A DNA stretch of 64,000 nucleotides from Lachnospiraceae bacterium. GTDB taxonomy: Bacteria; Bacillota; Clostridia; Lachnospirales; Lachnospiraceae. The position numbers and the translations under genes are program-made. Positions 44,533 to 52,005 of this stretch are shown here, in pieces (position 1 is the stretch's first letter; the number at the start of each line of letters is the position of its first letter). The stretch spans positions 62,001-126,000 of the forward strand of contig CABJBK010000007.1 in NCBI GenBank assembly GCA_902363825.1, given 5' to 3'. The notes below the pieces were generated by a model. That model did not search any database and had not been told where the DNA came from. It saw nothing but the letters and a program-made list of their open reading frames with translations.

Positions 44533-45066
44533 TTATTCGGATGCTGTCACCGCGCCCTTTTCCTCTGCGCTTTTCACCCGTTCTATCACATATTTTTCTG
44601 TCTCTTCTTTTGTCATATCAAGTGCCATGGCAAATTCGCCATAAAGATTTTCTTCCGCGATCCGCAGATATTTTTCATCCCCGGACGTCACCTTTTTTCC
44701 CGCCTGTATGCGTGCTTTTTTCCGTAAGAACAGGGTCTTAATGATTCTGATCCACTCTGCCGGGTCACATTTTCTGACCACTTCTTTATACAAAGTCTCT
44801 CTGCGCTTTTCGTCCGGGATCCAGATCGTTTCCGCCTCCGGCATCCGGTCGATATACGCAAGCGCTTCCTCGCGTGACACCAACGGACGTATTACCGTTT
44901 TGACATTGTCGACCGGCGTGAAAAGCCGGCATCCCGACTGGTAAACCGGTATCAGCGTGTAGTACAATCTGTCCTTTGGCATTCCGGACATTTCCATTGT
45001 TCCTACTGCCTCTACTCTGCATACTCCATTCAAACCATAAATCAGATAATCTCCTACTTCAAACAT
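44533..45066 (-). CDS. CarD family transcriptional regulator
   Basis: 177 residues from MFEVGDYLIYGLNGVCRVEA after GAAGGAGTGTGTAAA. The N-terminal CarD/TRCF RNA-polymerase-interaction domain (1-60) has YTLIPVYQSGCRLFTPVDNVKTVIRP. The C-terminal part is helical (RRETLYKEVVRKCDPAEWIRIIKTLF, KYLRIAEENLYGEFAMAL). CarD proteins bind the RNA polymerase beta subunit and stabilise open promoters, notably at rRNA genes. Here it precedes an Hsp70 gene in an apparent operon. Confidence 0.92.
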   Translation of the reverse strand: MFEVGDYLIYGLNGVCRVEAVGTMEMSGMPKDRLYYTLIPVYQSGCRLFTPVDNVKTVIRPLVSREEALAYIDRMPEAETIWIPDEKRRETLYKEVVRKCDPAEWIRIIKTLFLRKKARIQAGKKVTSGDEKYLRIAEENLYGEFAMALDMTKEETEKYVIERVKSAEEKGAVTASE

Positions 45067-45198
45067 TTTACACACTCCTTCATTACCTATTTTAGCAGAT
45101 TTTTGCTGTTTCGGTAAGACGGATTCCCGCACGCCCCGATTTTTGGTGATTCTGCGCATGAAATCCCCGAAAAGGCCTGTGCAAAATGACGACAGATC

Positions 45199-45900
45199 TT
45201 ATCGCTTTTTCTCTTTTACAATGACTAACGTCAGATATCCTTCTTCCGATGTCAGACTCTCTGCACTGTAAAACAGTTTTTCGTCCGGCATCCCGCAGTT
45301 GGAAACGGCGTAAACCTCCCACTTTGCTCTGGCATCTTCCGTTAAAAGCATCTGTTTTAGTTCGGAGAGCTTTTTCCCCGCTTTCATGTATACCTTTGTT
45401 CCCGGCAGTCCGAGGCTCTCCTCGATCTCATAAGATCCCGGAATGATATGGATCTGTTCTTTTCCTTCGCCCAGCGCAATGCCAAGCCTTGCGCACGCCG
45501 CGCAGAAGGAAGGTATGCCGCTTAAGGTACACACCTCTTTCTGATCCGCCGCTGCCCGCTTTTTGATATAGTCAAACGTCGAATAGACCATCGGATCTCC
45601 GATCGTAAGAAATGCCACATCCACGCCGGCTGCAAGCCGCCTGCCGATCTTTTCATAGATCGCGTCATGGACCTTTGCCAGCTCCTTTTTATCTTTTTTC
45701 ATTGGGAAATCAAAAAAGAGCAGTTCTTTTTTGTCGATTTCCGGACAGATCTGCGCCGCGATCTGATAGGCGTAGCAGTTTTCTTTTGTTTTGGAAGGAA
45801 ATACCAGTGTCCCGCACGCACTGATCGCGCGATATGCTTTTACTGTGATAAGTTCCGGATCCCCGGGCCCGACACCGATGCCGTAAAATGTTCCGTTCAT
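45199..45900 (-). CDS. cbiL: Precorrin-2/cobalt-factor II C20-methyltransferase
   Basis: 233 residues from MNGTFYGIGVGPGDPELIT. Tetrapyrrole methylase motifs: GVGPGDPELITVKA at the start, LTIGDPMVYSTFDYI, LSGIPSFCAACARLGIALGEG and the C-terminal TSEEGYLTLVIV. It transfers a methyl group to C20 in cobalamin ring synthesis. It stands alone; other cob/cbi genes are not in the window, which is unusual because they normally cluster. Confidence 0.93.
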   Translation of the reverse strand: MNGTFYGIGVGPGDPELITVKAYRAISACGTLVFPSKTKENCYAYQIAAQICPEIDKKELLFFDFPMKKDKKELAKVHDAIYEKIGRRLAAGVDVAFLTIGDPMVYSTFDYIKKRAAADQKEVCTLSGIPSFCAACARLGIALGEGKEQIHIIPGSYEIEESLGLPGTKVYMKAGKKLSELKQMLLTEDARAKWEVYAVSNCGMPDEKLFYSAESLTSEEGYLTLVIVKEKKR

Positions 45901-46076
45901 GTTTTTTGTTCTTCTTTCGTCTGTATGATAAAAACGGCAAACTGCCATTTATTTTCCTAATCAGTATAAATGTCCTTCTTCCGCCCGTCAATTTTTCTTT
46001 TATCAAAAAATCAAACGATCATACCAGCCACCAGAACAGCCATATTTAATGTCCGGTAACTATCCGACGGTTCCAG

Positions 46077-46505
46077 CTATGGTGAAGTATCCTTCGTCAT
46101 ATAATAGATATGCCAGGAAAGCTTAAACAGTTCAAGCTCCATCCAGAATTCCAGCGTACAGAGTATAAACGCCTGCGCGAACCATAAAAAAACGGTTATA
46201 CGAAATATCATATCTTCACTGTCCCAGATGCTGCTTTCCTCGTAATAAGACTGGTAGGTGAGTAACGCAGAACGGATCAGTTCCGGGCTGTACTTTGCGT
46301 CCGGAGCATCCACCAGTGTATGCATTGGCACGGTAGATACCAAATCTAATGTCTCTTCTTCGGTATCCGTTATACCCATACTGTTTAATATTGCTGCGGC
46401 AGACCCGGCGGCTTCTTCCTCACGCATGATCCCCCAATAATAACTGCTTTCTTTATCTATATAATAGACATTTCCATCCGGGAATGTAACCTCATAATCC
46501 CCCAT
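46077..46505 (-). CDS. Unknown protein, probable membrane-anchored C-terminus; start possibly frameshifted
   Basis: 142 residues (MGDYEVTFPDGNVYYI...), ending in a hydrophobic span (ITVFLWFAQAFILCTLEFWM). I do not recognise the family. The ATG used here has no ribosome binding site. A good site (GGGGAGTATAAA) instead precedes an ATG 13 bases upstream in another frame, MRQKYGGL-stop. Removing one base from the GGGGG run (46499-46503 region) would fuse it into MRQKYGDYEVTFPDG. So the gene may be frameshifted or switch by G-tract slippage. It follows a 54-codon membrane peptide gene. Confidence 0.5.
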   Translation of the reverse strand: MGDYEVTFPDGNVYYIDKESSYYWGIMREEEAAGSAAAILNSMGITDTEEETLDLVSTVPMHTLVDAPDAKYSPELIRSALLTYQSYYEESSIWDSEDMIFRITVFLWFAQAFILCTLEFWMELELFKLSWHIYYMTKDTSP

Positions 46506-46558
46506 ACTTCTGTCTCATTTTATACTCCCCATTTTTTCAAAACACTTTCGTCATCTGA

Positions 46559-46723
46559 CTAATGCATATGTATGTAAAAATAAATCATTGAGATATAGCC
46601 CGCCGCAAGTATCACCTGCTTATAATAACCGTTTAAGAAAAATGCCGGTACCATATAGATTACCATCAATACCAGGAATAAAATTCCTTTGTCTGTCCAT
46701 ATCTTTTTTAATATCTGTTTCAT
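46559..46723 (-). CDS. Small membrane peptide (54 aa)
   Basis: A short frame with an excellent GGAGGAACTGAAAG site. It starts MKQILKKIWTDKGILFLVLM and continues with a second hydrophobic stretch (QVILAAGYISMIYFYI), giving two membrane spans with a basic N-terminus. It directly precedes the unknown gene at 46077-46505, with a 53-base gap, and both probably form one transcript. No family recognised. Confidence 0.6.
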   Translation of the reverse strand: MKQILKKIWTDKGILFLVLMVIYMVPAFFLNGYYKQVILAAGYISMIYFYIHMH

Positions 46724-46845
46724 CTTTCAGTTCCTCCAACAACTATAATACCTTTTTCTGTTATTTGTGGTTTCATTTTTTTTATTTTTCTGCTAAAATA
46801 TGCATTGCGAATTTAGGATTTTACAGTACAAAGGAGATCTTTTTC

Positions 46846-47766
46846 ATGAATCAGGGAAAAAATTATTATAAGGGTATGCTCATCGCAAGTACCGGTGCGA
46901 TCAGCTGGGGGCTCTCCGGAACCATGAGCCAGTACCTTTTTATGAATTACAATCTGAATCCGGCATGGCTTACGATGGTCCGTATGCTTGGCGCCGGAGC
47001 TTTTCTGCTTGTGCTCTCGCTCATCCGGCAAAAGGGCGAGGCATTTGCGATCTTTAAAAACAAAAAGGACACTCTGCATCTCATTGTTTTTGCCATCCTG
47101 GGACTTTTGTTCTGTCAGTATGCATATCTGTCCGCCATTGAGAATTCCAACTCCGGGACTGCCACTGTACTGCAGACTTTAAGTGTCGTTATGGTACCGT
47201 TCTTTGTTTGTATTTCCAAAAAGAAAAAGCCGGAGGTAAAAGAAATCTTTTCCATTGCGCTGGCGCTCCTCGGTGTCTTTTTGATCGCCACACACGGAAA
47301 TCCTTCCCAGATGGTATTGTCGAAAGGCGGTCTTTTCTGGGGACTCTGCGCTGCGCTGGCTGCCGTATTTTATTCCACGCTGTCTGAGCGTCTGGTTGCC
47401 ACCTGGGGCAGTCAGATCGTCACCGGATTTGGCATGTTGATCGGTGGTGTTGCTTTTACCGCACTCGGCAGACCGTGGCATTTCTATGTTCCTCTGGACA
47501 AAAAAGGGATCTTTGTGCTGATCCTCATTATTCTGATCGGCACCACCATGGCATTCCTCTGCTTTTTAAAGGGGGTCAGCGTGATCGGTCCGGACAAGGC
47601 GCTTTTGATCGGAGCCCTGGAACCTGTCTCCGCAACAGTCATTTCCTTTTTATGGCTGCATACCGCTTTTACGATCGCGGATATCATCGGCTTTGTCTGC
47701 ATCCTTGCAACGGTGGTTATCCTCACCGGTTCGGGAAATAAAGAAGAAAACAAAGCACAGGCTTAA
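46846..47766 (+). CDS. EamA/DMT family transporter
   Basis: 306 residues from MNQGKNYYKGMLIASTGAIS after AAAGGAGATCTTTTTC; an in-frame upstream extension has no support. Ten membrane spans lie in two EamA repeats (first GAISWGLSGTMSQYLF, second KGGLFWGLCAALAAVFYSTLSE). The end of each repeat shows the typical IENSNSGTATVLQ and LEPVSATVISFLWL motifs. Drug/metabolite exporters of this type move amino acids, nucleosides or similar solutes. It is monocistronic. Confidence 0.92.
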   Translation: MNQGKNYYKGMLIASTGAISWGLSGTMSQYLFMNYNLNPAWLTMVRMLGAGAFLLVLSLIRQKGEAFAIFKNKKDTLHLIVFAILGLLFCQYAYLSAIENSNSGTATVLQTLSVVMVPFFVCISKKKKPEVKEIFSIALALLGVFLIATHGNPSQMVLSKGGLFWGLCAALAAVFYSTLSERLVATWGSQIVTGFGMLIGGVAFTALGRPWHFYVPLDKKGIFVLILIILIGTTMAFLCFLKGVSVIGPDKALLIGALEPVSATVISFLWLHTAFTIADIIGFVCILATVVILTGSGNKEENKAQA

Positions 47767-47771
47767 CGCGA

Positions 47772-47801
47772 AAAGGGATATGGCAAACGTCATATCCCTT
47801 T
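47772..47801. terminator. Stem-loop after the EamA gene
   Basis: AAAGGGATATG (47772-47782) pairs CATATCCCTTT (47791-47801). The U-tract is modest on the plus strand (CTCTATG) and slightly better on the minus strand (TTTTCGCG), where it follows the epimerase pseudogene. Confidence 0.55.
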
Positions 47802-47848
47802 CTCTATGTCCTGTGGCATCTGTTTTGGTATGATGCAAAATATTGCTC

Positions 47849-48157
47849 TTAAACAAAATGTTCATCAATATAAGAAATAAAATCCTTACGCCTTACGCAG
47901 TCTGCATGCGTCTGATACCATTCATACGCTTCTTTCAATCCATCCGCAAGCAGCATTGTGTCCGGCATCCACTGTTTCTGTGCAGATACATCCAGACGAT
48001 ACTCATAGTCATAAAAGCTGAAATAGTTCCGCTGTTCTACCGGCTACGTGTGGTGATTCCGGTTTAAAACGTAGACTTCGTCTCCTTTCTTCGCATAATA
48101 CTCCGCGACATATCTGCTGACAAATACGGTTCCGCCTGTGACAAGTAATTTTCTCAT
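47849..48157 (-). pseudogene. NAD-dependent epimerase pseudogene
   Basis: The start is intact (MRKLLVTGGTVFVSRYVAEY..., the GxxGxxx Rossmann motif of extended SDR epimerases), up to VYVLNRNHHT and a TAG stop. Immediately after it the frame continues as PVEQRNYFSFYDYEYRLDVS... KQWMPDTMLLADGLKEAYEW to a stop at 47849, which reads as the C-terminal end of the same protein class. Roughly two thirds of a ~300-residue enzyme is missing from the middle. One deletion plus a nonsense codon explains the structure. Confidence 0.82.
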
Positions 48158-48173
48158 TTCCAGTGATCTCCTA

Positions 48174-48202
48174 TTGCGAATATATTACAGAATTGTTACA
48201 AT
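48174..48202 (+). promoter_or_regulatory. Promoter of the small Cys-peptide gene
   Basis: TTGCGA (48174-48179), 17 bp, TACAAT (48197-48202). The -10 lies in the 13-bp palindrome AATTGTTACAATT (48191-48203), which could be an operator. Predicted start is about 48209, giving a ~50-base 5' leader. Confidence 0.6.
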
Positions 48203-48260
48203 TCTATTGTGCTTAGCTAACACATACAAAATAAAATCTAAAAATAAGGAGGACAAAACT

Positions 48261-48332
48261 ATGTGTTTCAATTTTAATAGCTGTTCCGAGTTATTCAATA
48301 AGATCTGTAAATATTTTAACCTCGGTTGTTAA
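48261..48332 (+). CDS. 23-residue cysteine-rich peptide gene
   Basis: The ATG follows a textbook site (AAGGAGGACAAAACT) and the frame ends at TAA 48330-48332. The peptide begins MCFNFNSC and ends CKYFNLGC, with Cys at positions 2, 8, 16 and 23 and an amphipathic middle (SELFNKI). It has its own promoter and a strong terminator 4 bases after the stop, so the ~160-base transcript encodes only this peptide. I know no family. It could be a signalling peptide, a small toxin or a metal-binding peptide. Confidence 0.65.
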   Translation: MCFNFNSCSELFNKICKYFNLGC

Positions 48333-48336
48333 TCCA

Positions 48337-48372
48337 AATAAGCTCCGGCAAATGCCGGAGCTTATTTTTTTA
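48337..48372. terminator. Strong terminator between peptide gene and coiled-coil gene
   Basis: AATAAGCTCCGGC (48337-48349) pairs GCCGGAGCTTATT (48354-48366) with a 4-base loop, followed by TTTTT on the plus strand. It also serves the convergent gene, whose stop lies at 48370. Confidence 0.9.
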
Positions 48373-48786
48373 CGCGATTCTGTCTTTCATTTCAGCGACT
48401 TCTTTTTCAAGGCTGTCCACACGTATTCTTAAACCGGATATCTGCACTTCATTCAGAAGTGCCTTATCCGCCACCGGAATCGCCTGATTCAGCTTATCTA
48501 CGAGGTCACAATGATTCTCTGCCAGAAGCTGAATGTTGTGATTGGTCTCGTTTTCCAGAGAAAGTTTCATTTCTGTCACATCCTGTTTCAGATCTGCCAC
48601 GTCTTGCTTTACTTCTGTCACATCCTGTTTCAGATCTGCCACGTCTTGCTTTACTTCTGTCATGTCCTGCTTCAGATCTGCCACGTCTTGCTTTACTTCC
48701 GTCATACCCTGTTCCAGCTTTGCTGTCCGCTGATTCAGTTCCGACATGCCCTCGTAAACCGCAAGCAGTAATTCACTGTCTGTCAT
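48370..48786 (-). CDS. Coiled-coil protein with 14-residue tandem repeats
   Basis: 138 residues from MTDSELLLAVYEGMSELNQR after AAAGGGGGAGTACGCGA. Residues ~20-75 repeat the 14-residue unit MTEVKQDVADLKQD about three and a half times, two heptads each, predicting a parallel coiled coil. The C-terminus (ISGLRIRVDSLEKEVAEMKDRI) is also coiled coil. Similar small heptad-repeat proteins are widespread in Clostridia without known function. A promoter TAGACT-N17-TATACT lies about 40-70 bases upstream of the start. Confidence 0.75.
   Translation of the reverse strand: MTDSELLLAVYEGMSELNQRTAKLEQGMTEVKQDVADLKQDMTEVKQDVADLKQDVTEVKQDVADLKQDVTEMKLSLENETNHNIQLLAENHCDLVDKLNQAIPVADKALLNEVQISGLRIRVDSLEKEVAEMKDRIA
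48577..48702 (-). repeat. 42-bp tandem repeat inside the coiled-coil gene
   Basis: Three 42-bp units begin at 48577, 48619 and 48661, with partial units on both sides. The first two are almost identical at DNA level, showing recent expansion. Each encodes 14 residues, so copy number can change without breaking the frame. Confidence 0.9.
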
Positions 48787-48964
48787 TCGCGTACTCCCCC
48801 TTTCATTACTGTATTTTCGCTCTCTCAATGTAATAAAAAGTATAGCACACGAAAAAAACAAAGTCTATGTGAAAATTCTTAAATTTTTATGCTTTTTTTG
48901 TTTTCATGAACGACTGACCAGTCTTTTGCTGCCTCTTGTTGCAACCATCTTTGTTACATCATAT

Positions 48965-49001
48965 ATATTATCACCGTTCCGTTGTAATGTCAATGGTTAC
49001 A
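48965..49001 (-). promoter_or_regulatory. Promoter with Rrf2-type operator, copy A
   Basis: Minus-strand TTGACA (48988-48993), 17 bp, TAATAT (48965-48970). The 19-base partial palindrome TGTAATGTCAATGGTTACA (48983-49001) overlaps the -35. The same arrangement occurs at 49521-49557. No gene starts close to this promoter; the next coding start is the coiled-coil gene ~180 bases on. Confidence 0.65.
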
Positions 49002-49013
49002 TCTGTTTTTTTC

Positions 49014-49056
49014 AAAAAAATTTAAGACCCTGAAAACGTATTGCTTTCAAAGTCTC
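49014..49056 (-). terminator. Terminator after Rrf2 regulator
   Basis: AGACTTTGAAA pairs TTTTCAGGGTCT (11 bp with G-U pairs, 49025-49055). The minus strand continues TAAATTTTTTTG. It lies just after the stop at 49062. Confidence 0.75.
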
Positions 49057-49061
49057 AAATA

Positions 49062-49496
49062 TCACATCTGTATATATTTTTGGGCATCTTCATGCACATC
49101 CGCAAGTGTAATGGACGCAAGCTCCCGCTCCATCGCCTCCTGCACCCGCTGTAATTTTTCATCCAGTATCTTATGAATGTTCTTTCCCACCGGGCAGTTC
49201 GGATTGGGATTGTCATGGAAATGAAATAATTCTCCGCCCTCCACGCATTCCACCGCACGGTAGATATCAAGAAAGGTAATCTCGTTTAACGGTTTTGCGA
49301 TCGAAGCCCCTCCCGAGCCTCTCGCGACTTCTACCAGACCTGCCGCCTTTAGCTGCCCCAATATTTTTCTCACAATGACGGGATTCACATTCGTACTCCC
49401 GGCAAGAAACTCACTGGTCACTTTATAATCATCTTTGAATGTATCGATACAGGCAAAAATATGAACTGCCAATGTAAATCTGCTTGAAATCTGCAT
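49062..49496 (-). CDS. Rrf2 family transcriptional regulator
   Basis: 144 residues from MQISSRFTLAVHIFACID after GAGGAGGCTTCTTGTT; longer in-frame extensions are unsupported. The winged helix includes VTSEFLAGSTNVNPVIVRKILGQLKAAGLVEVARGSGGASI, then the helical ITFLDIYRAVECVEGGELF. Only isolated Cys residues (CVEGG, NPNCPVG) are present, so it is not the classic three-Cys IscR type. Two copies of a 19-base operator flank the gene, one over its own promoter, indicating autoregulation and a second target. Confidence 0.9.
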   Translation of the reverse strand: MQISSRFTLAVHIFACIDTFKDDYKVTSEFLAGSTNVNPVIVRKILGQLKAAGLVEVARGSGGASIAKPLNEITFLDIYRAVECVEGGELFHFHDNPNPNCPVGKNIHKILDEKLQRVQEAMERELASITLADVHEDAQKYIQM

Positions 49497-49520
49497 AACA
49501 AGAAGCCTCCTCATCCGCAT

Positions 49521-49557
49521 ATTATAAAATGGCTCTGTTGTAATGTCAACATTTACA
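49521..49557 (-). promoter_or_regulatory. Rrf2 gene promoter with operator, copy B
   Basis: Minus-strand TTGACA (49544-49549), 17 bp, TATAAT (49521-49526), a consensus promoter. The operator TGTAATGTCAACATTTACA (49539-49557) matches copy A at 16 of 19 positions and overlaps the -35. Confidence 0.8.
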
Positions 49558-50057
49558 TCCAGGACTGGTCTTGATAAATCTTCTTCTGTCTCATATCTAC
49601 CTTTGCCATAGCTCCATACTGTAAGACGCATCTCGGTGTCGCATGTCCGAAATTTACATTATAGACAACCGGAAGCCTTTCATTGTCTATCACTTTTGTG
49701 AGAATACTTTTATACGCTTCATAATAAGCTTCATCCTGCGGCTTTCCGACTAAAACACCATGAACCACATCAAATACGCCCGTTTCTTTCAGCGCCACCG
49801 ATTGCACAGATGATCCCCCGGATCGAGTCATCGAAAAAAGCATCTTTCAGATCCTGTGCCCGCGCCTCGGGATGCGCCTTTAAATATGTGATTCCCTTTC
49901 GCGCGTTTGGCATAAATACAGGCAGAAGTCCATATTCTTTCAGTCTTTTTACGCCGATTTCTATATTGTGGCTGCAAAATTCTTCGCCCAGCATCCCGCT
50001 TGACAGGCTTACGATCGCAACTTTATCACCCTTTTTCAATTTCTCTGCATACTTCAT
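49553..50057 (-). pseudogene. S66 (LD-carboxypeptidase/MccF-like) pseudogene
   Basis: The N-terminal part is intact (MKYAEKLKKGDKVAIVSLSS... to SIRGIICAIGG, including the nucleophile region start) after GAAAAAGGGGGATTACA. The frame then stops. From the same point another frame reads the C-terminal part: LKETGVFDVVHGVLVGKPQDE ... PVVYNVNFGHATPRCVLQYG, which includes the catalytic His of FGHATP. About 150 residues of a ~330-residue peptidase are missing. An internal out-of-frame deletion at about 49805 explains it. Confidence 0.85.
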
Positions 50058-50221
50058 TGTAATCCCCCTTTTTCAGATGCAAGCTGCCATCCGACAGCTC
50101 CATTCTAACACATGTTATAAATAACACAAGAAATACCGTTCTTTTATTTTCATACGATACACACCAAATCTCTTCTCTCTGAAACTTACGGCGCAAAAAC
50201 GGCAACATACTGCAAGCCCCC

Positions 50222-50250
50222 TTGGCTTCGCATTCCACATCTGATAGAAT
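50222..50250 (+). promoter_or_regulatory. Promoter of the LytTR-DUF3021-ABC operon
   Basis: TTGGCT (50222-50227), 17 bp, TAGAAT (50245-50250), 25 bases before the first start codon. Both hexamers are moderate matches, and no operator repeat is obvious. Confidence 0.45.
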
Positions 50251-50274
50251 CGGATCTGTCAGGAGGTGCATTAC

Positions 50275-50715
50275 TTGCAAATCAATGTTGAAATAAAAGA
50301 AGAACTGACCGAACCCGTCGTCACGATCCAATGCGGCAAAAAAGATCATTTTATCGAGCAGCTGATCGCCGCGCTGCGCATCATGGACCGGCAGTTGACG
50401 GTAAGTTTTCATGGCGCTGCGACCACACTCGCGCTGTCTGAAATTTTATATATCGAGTCGGTGGATCGCAAATGTTTTGTATACACGAAGGACAACGTTT
50501 TTGAAACCACAAAACGTCTGTATGAGCTCGAACAGCAGCTGGTTTCTTTTTTGTTCCTGCGTATCAACAAGTCCTGTATCGTAAACCTGAAAAATATCGA
50601 TGCGATCCGGGCTTACCTTGACCGTCGGCTGTTGATCACCATGTCAAACGGGGAGCAGCTCATCGTATCCCGGCAATACGCGCCGGAACTCAAACATTTA
50701 CTGGGGGTGAAATAA
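50275..50715 (+). CDS. LytTR DNA-binding regulator (no receiver domain)
   Basis: About 146 residues from a TTG 8 bases after AGGAGG (a GTG three codons earlier is also possible). The first ~50 residues are a short unknown domain (EPVVTIQCGKKDHFIEQLIAAL). The LytTR domain follows (LSEILYIESVDRKCFVYT, FLRINKSCIVNLKNIDAI, LIVSRQYAPELKHLL). This receiver-less LytTR type always pairs with a DUF3021 membrane partner, encoded next with its start touching this stop. Together they likely control the ABC transporter genes of the same operon. Confidence 0.9.
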   Translation: MQINVEIKEELTEPVVTIQCGKKDHFIEQLIAALRIMDRQLTVSFHGAATTLALSEILYIESVDRKCFVYTKDNVFETTKRLYELEQQLVSFLFLRINKSCIVNLKNIDAIRAYLDRRLLITMSNGEQLIVSRQYAPELKHLLGVK

Positions 50716-51209
50716 TGGACAACAAAAAACATTTTTTAGACTATCTTGCACAGATTTTCCGGATCTTTGGGATCACAATCCTTATCCTTGCGGTATTTGC
50801 CTGTATGATCGGAGATCAGGCTGCTACTTACTCGACCATGTTTGTTCTGGGGCACAGCGGACTTTCCGTTTCCACGCTGTTTCAGTTCCTGCTGTCCTCT
50901 GCATGCATCACCGCATTTCGCTTCGTATTTTTTACAGATACATTTTTCAAAAAAATGTCACTTGCCATACGAACGATCCTCATGATACTCTGCGTCATTT
51001 TTCTGGCCGGCGTATTTGCCTACTTATTCGGATGGTTTCCGGTCAGCGAGCCCCGATGCTGGCTTGCCTTTTTCATCTGTTTTGGTATCTGCTTTGCAGT
51101 CAGCGCTGTTCTTTCCGTGCTGAAAGAATCCGCCGACAACAGACATCTTGCAAAAGGTCTGAAATCTCTCAAGGAGGATACATCCGATGGAATTACTCAC
51201 TGCAAATGA
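50715..51209 (+). CDS. DUF3021 membrane protein, LytTR partner
   Basis: 164 residues with four membrane spans: FRIFGITILILAVFACMIG, STLFQFLLSSACITAFRFVFF, LAIRTILMILCVIFLAGVFAYL and LAFFICFGICFAVSAVLSVL. It carries a short cytosolic C-terminus. DUF3021 proteins hold their LytTR partner inactive at the membrane until a signal arrives. Start codon overlap (ATAATGG) with the regulator and a 23-base overlap with the ATPase gene show tight coupling. Confidence 0.88.
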   Translation: MDNKKHFLDYLAQIFRIFGITILILAVFACMIGDQAATYSTMFVLGHSGLSVSTLFQFLLSSACITAFRFVFFTDTFFKKMSLAIRTILMILCVIFLAGVFAYLFGWFPVSEPRCWLAFFICFGICFAVSAVLSVLKESADNRHLAKGLKSLKEDTSDGITHCK

Positions 51210-52005
51210 TCTGTGCTGTTCCTATGGCACAAAATCGGTACTGCATAATATCTCATTTTCGATAAACTCCGGCACGATCACCGGTCTGCTCGGTCCGTCC
51301 GGTGCCGGGAAAACAACGCTTGTCAATCTCTTAACCGGTCAGTTAAAACCGGATAAAGGCGTGATAACGCAGGCGGTTCCCTCTCCTGCTGCCGGCGTAA
51401 TGATGGACGATCTCGGCCTGTATGAGCGCCTGACTGTCTGGGATAATCTGGCACTGTTTGCGGAGCTTTACCGCGTTTCCAGAAAACGGATCGAGCCGCT
51501 TCTTATAAAAACCGGTCTGATCCACGCAAAAAAGCAGACCGTAAGCAGTCTTTCCAAAGGCATGCGCAACCGGGTAAATTTTTGCCGCGCGCTGTTAAAA
51601 GACGTTCAGATCTTATATCTCGATGAGCCAACGTCCGGTCTTGATCCGGCGACCACCGAAAAAATTCATGAACTGATCCTGGAAGAAAGAAAAAAGGGTA
51701 CTGCTGTTTTTCTGACTACGCACAATATGTATGAAGCCCAAAAGCTCTGTGACAATATTCTTTTGCTAAATAATGGAACGATCATAGAGCAGGGGAAACC
51801 AGAAGATATCTGCTTAAAATACAATCAGAAAAATGTGATGACCCTGACCCTGAAAGATGGAAAGAAGCTGGTATTTCCAAATGCGCCCGCATATGCCGCC
51901 CATGTTGCAAGACTGATACAGGAAGAACAGATCACAAGTATCCACTCTTCGGAACCCACTTTGGAACAGGTATTTTTACATCTCACCGGAAGGAGTCTGC
52001 TATGA
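51187..52005 (+). CDS. ABC transporter ATPase (exporter type)
   Basis: 272 residues. Walker A LLGPSGAGKTTLVNLL, signature LSKGMRNRVNFCRALL (a variant of LSGGQ), Walker B ILYLDEPTSGLDP, and switch His in FLTTHNMYEAQ. The Q-loop is atypical: AAGVMMDDLGLYERLTVWDN. The C-terminal ~60 residues (MTLTLKDGKKLVFPNA...) form an extra domain. With the ABC-2 permease it probably exports a lipid, peptide or antibiotic, as in bacitracin-type resistance transporters. Confidence 0.9.
   Translation: MELLTANDLCCSYGTKSVLHNISFSINSGTITGLLGPSGAGKTTLVNLLTGQLKPDKGVITQAVPSPAAGVMMDDLGLYERLTVWDNLALFAELYRVSRKRIEPLLIKTGLIHAKKQTVSSLSKGMRNRVNFCRALLKDVQILYLDEPTSGLDPATTEKIHELILEERKKGTAVFLTTHNMYEAQKLCDNILLLNNGTIIEQGKPEDICLKYNQKNVMTLTLKDGKKLVFPNAPAYAAHVARLIQEEQITSIHSSEPTLEQVFLHLTGRSLL

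Noticed and set aside
48577..48702. Regular repeats that could be taken for a CRISPR array
   Set aside because: Units are contiguous 42-bp tandem repeats with no spacers, lie inside an open frame, and encode heptads.
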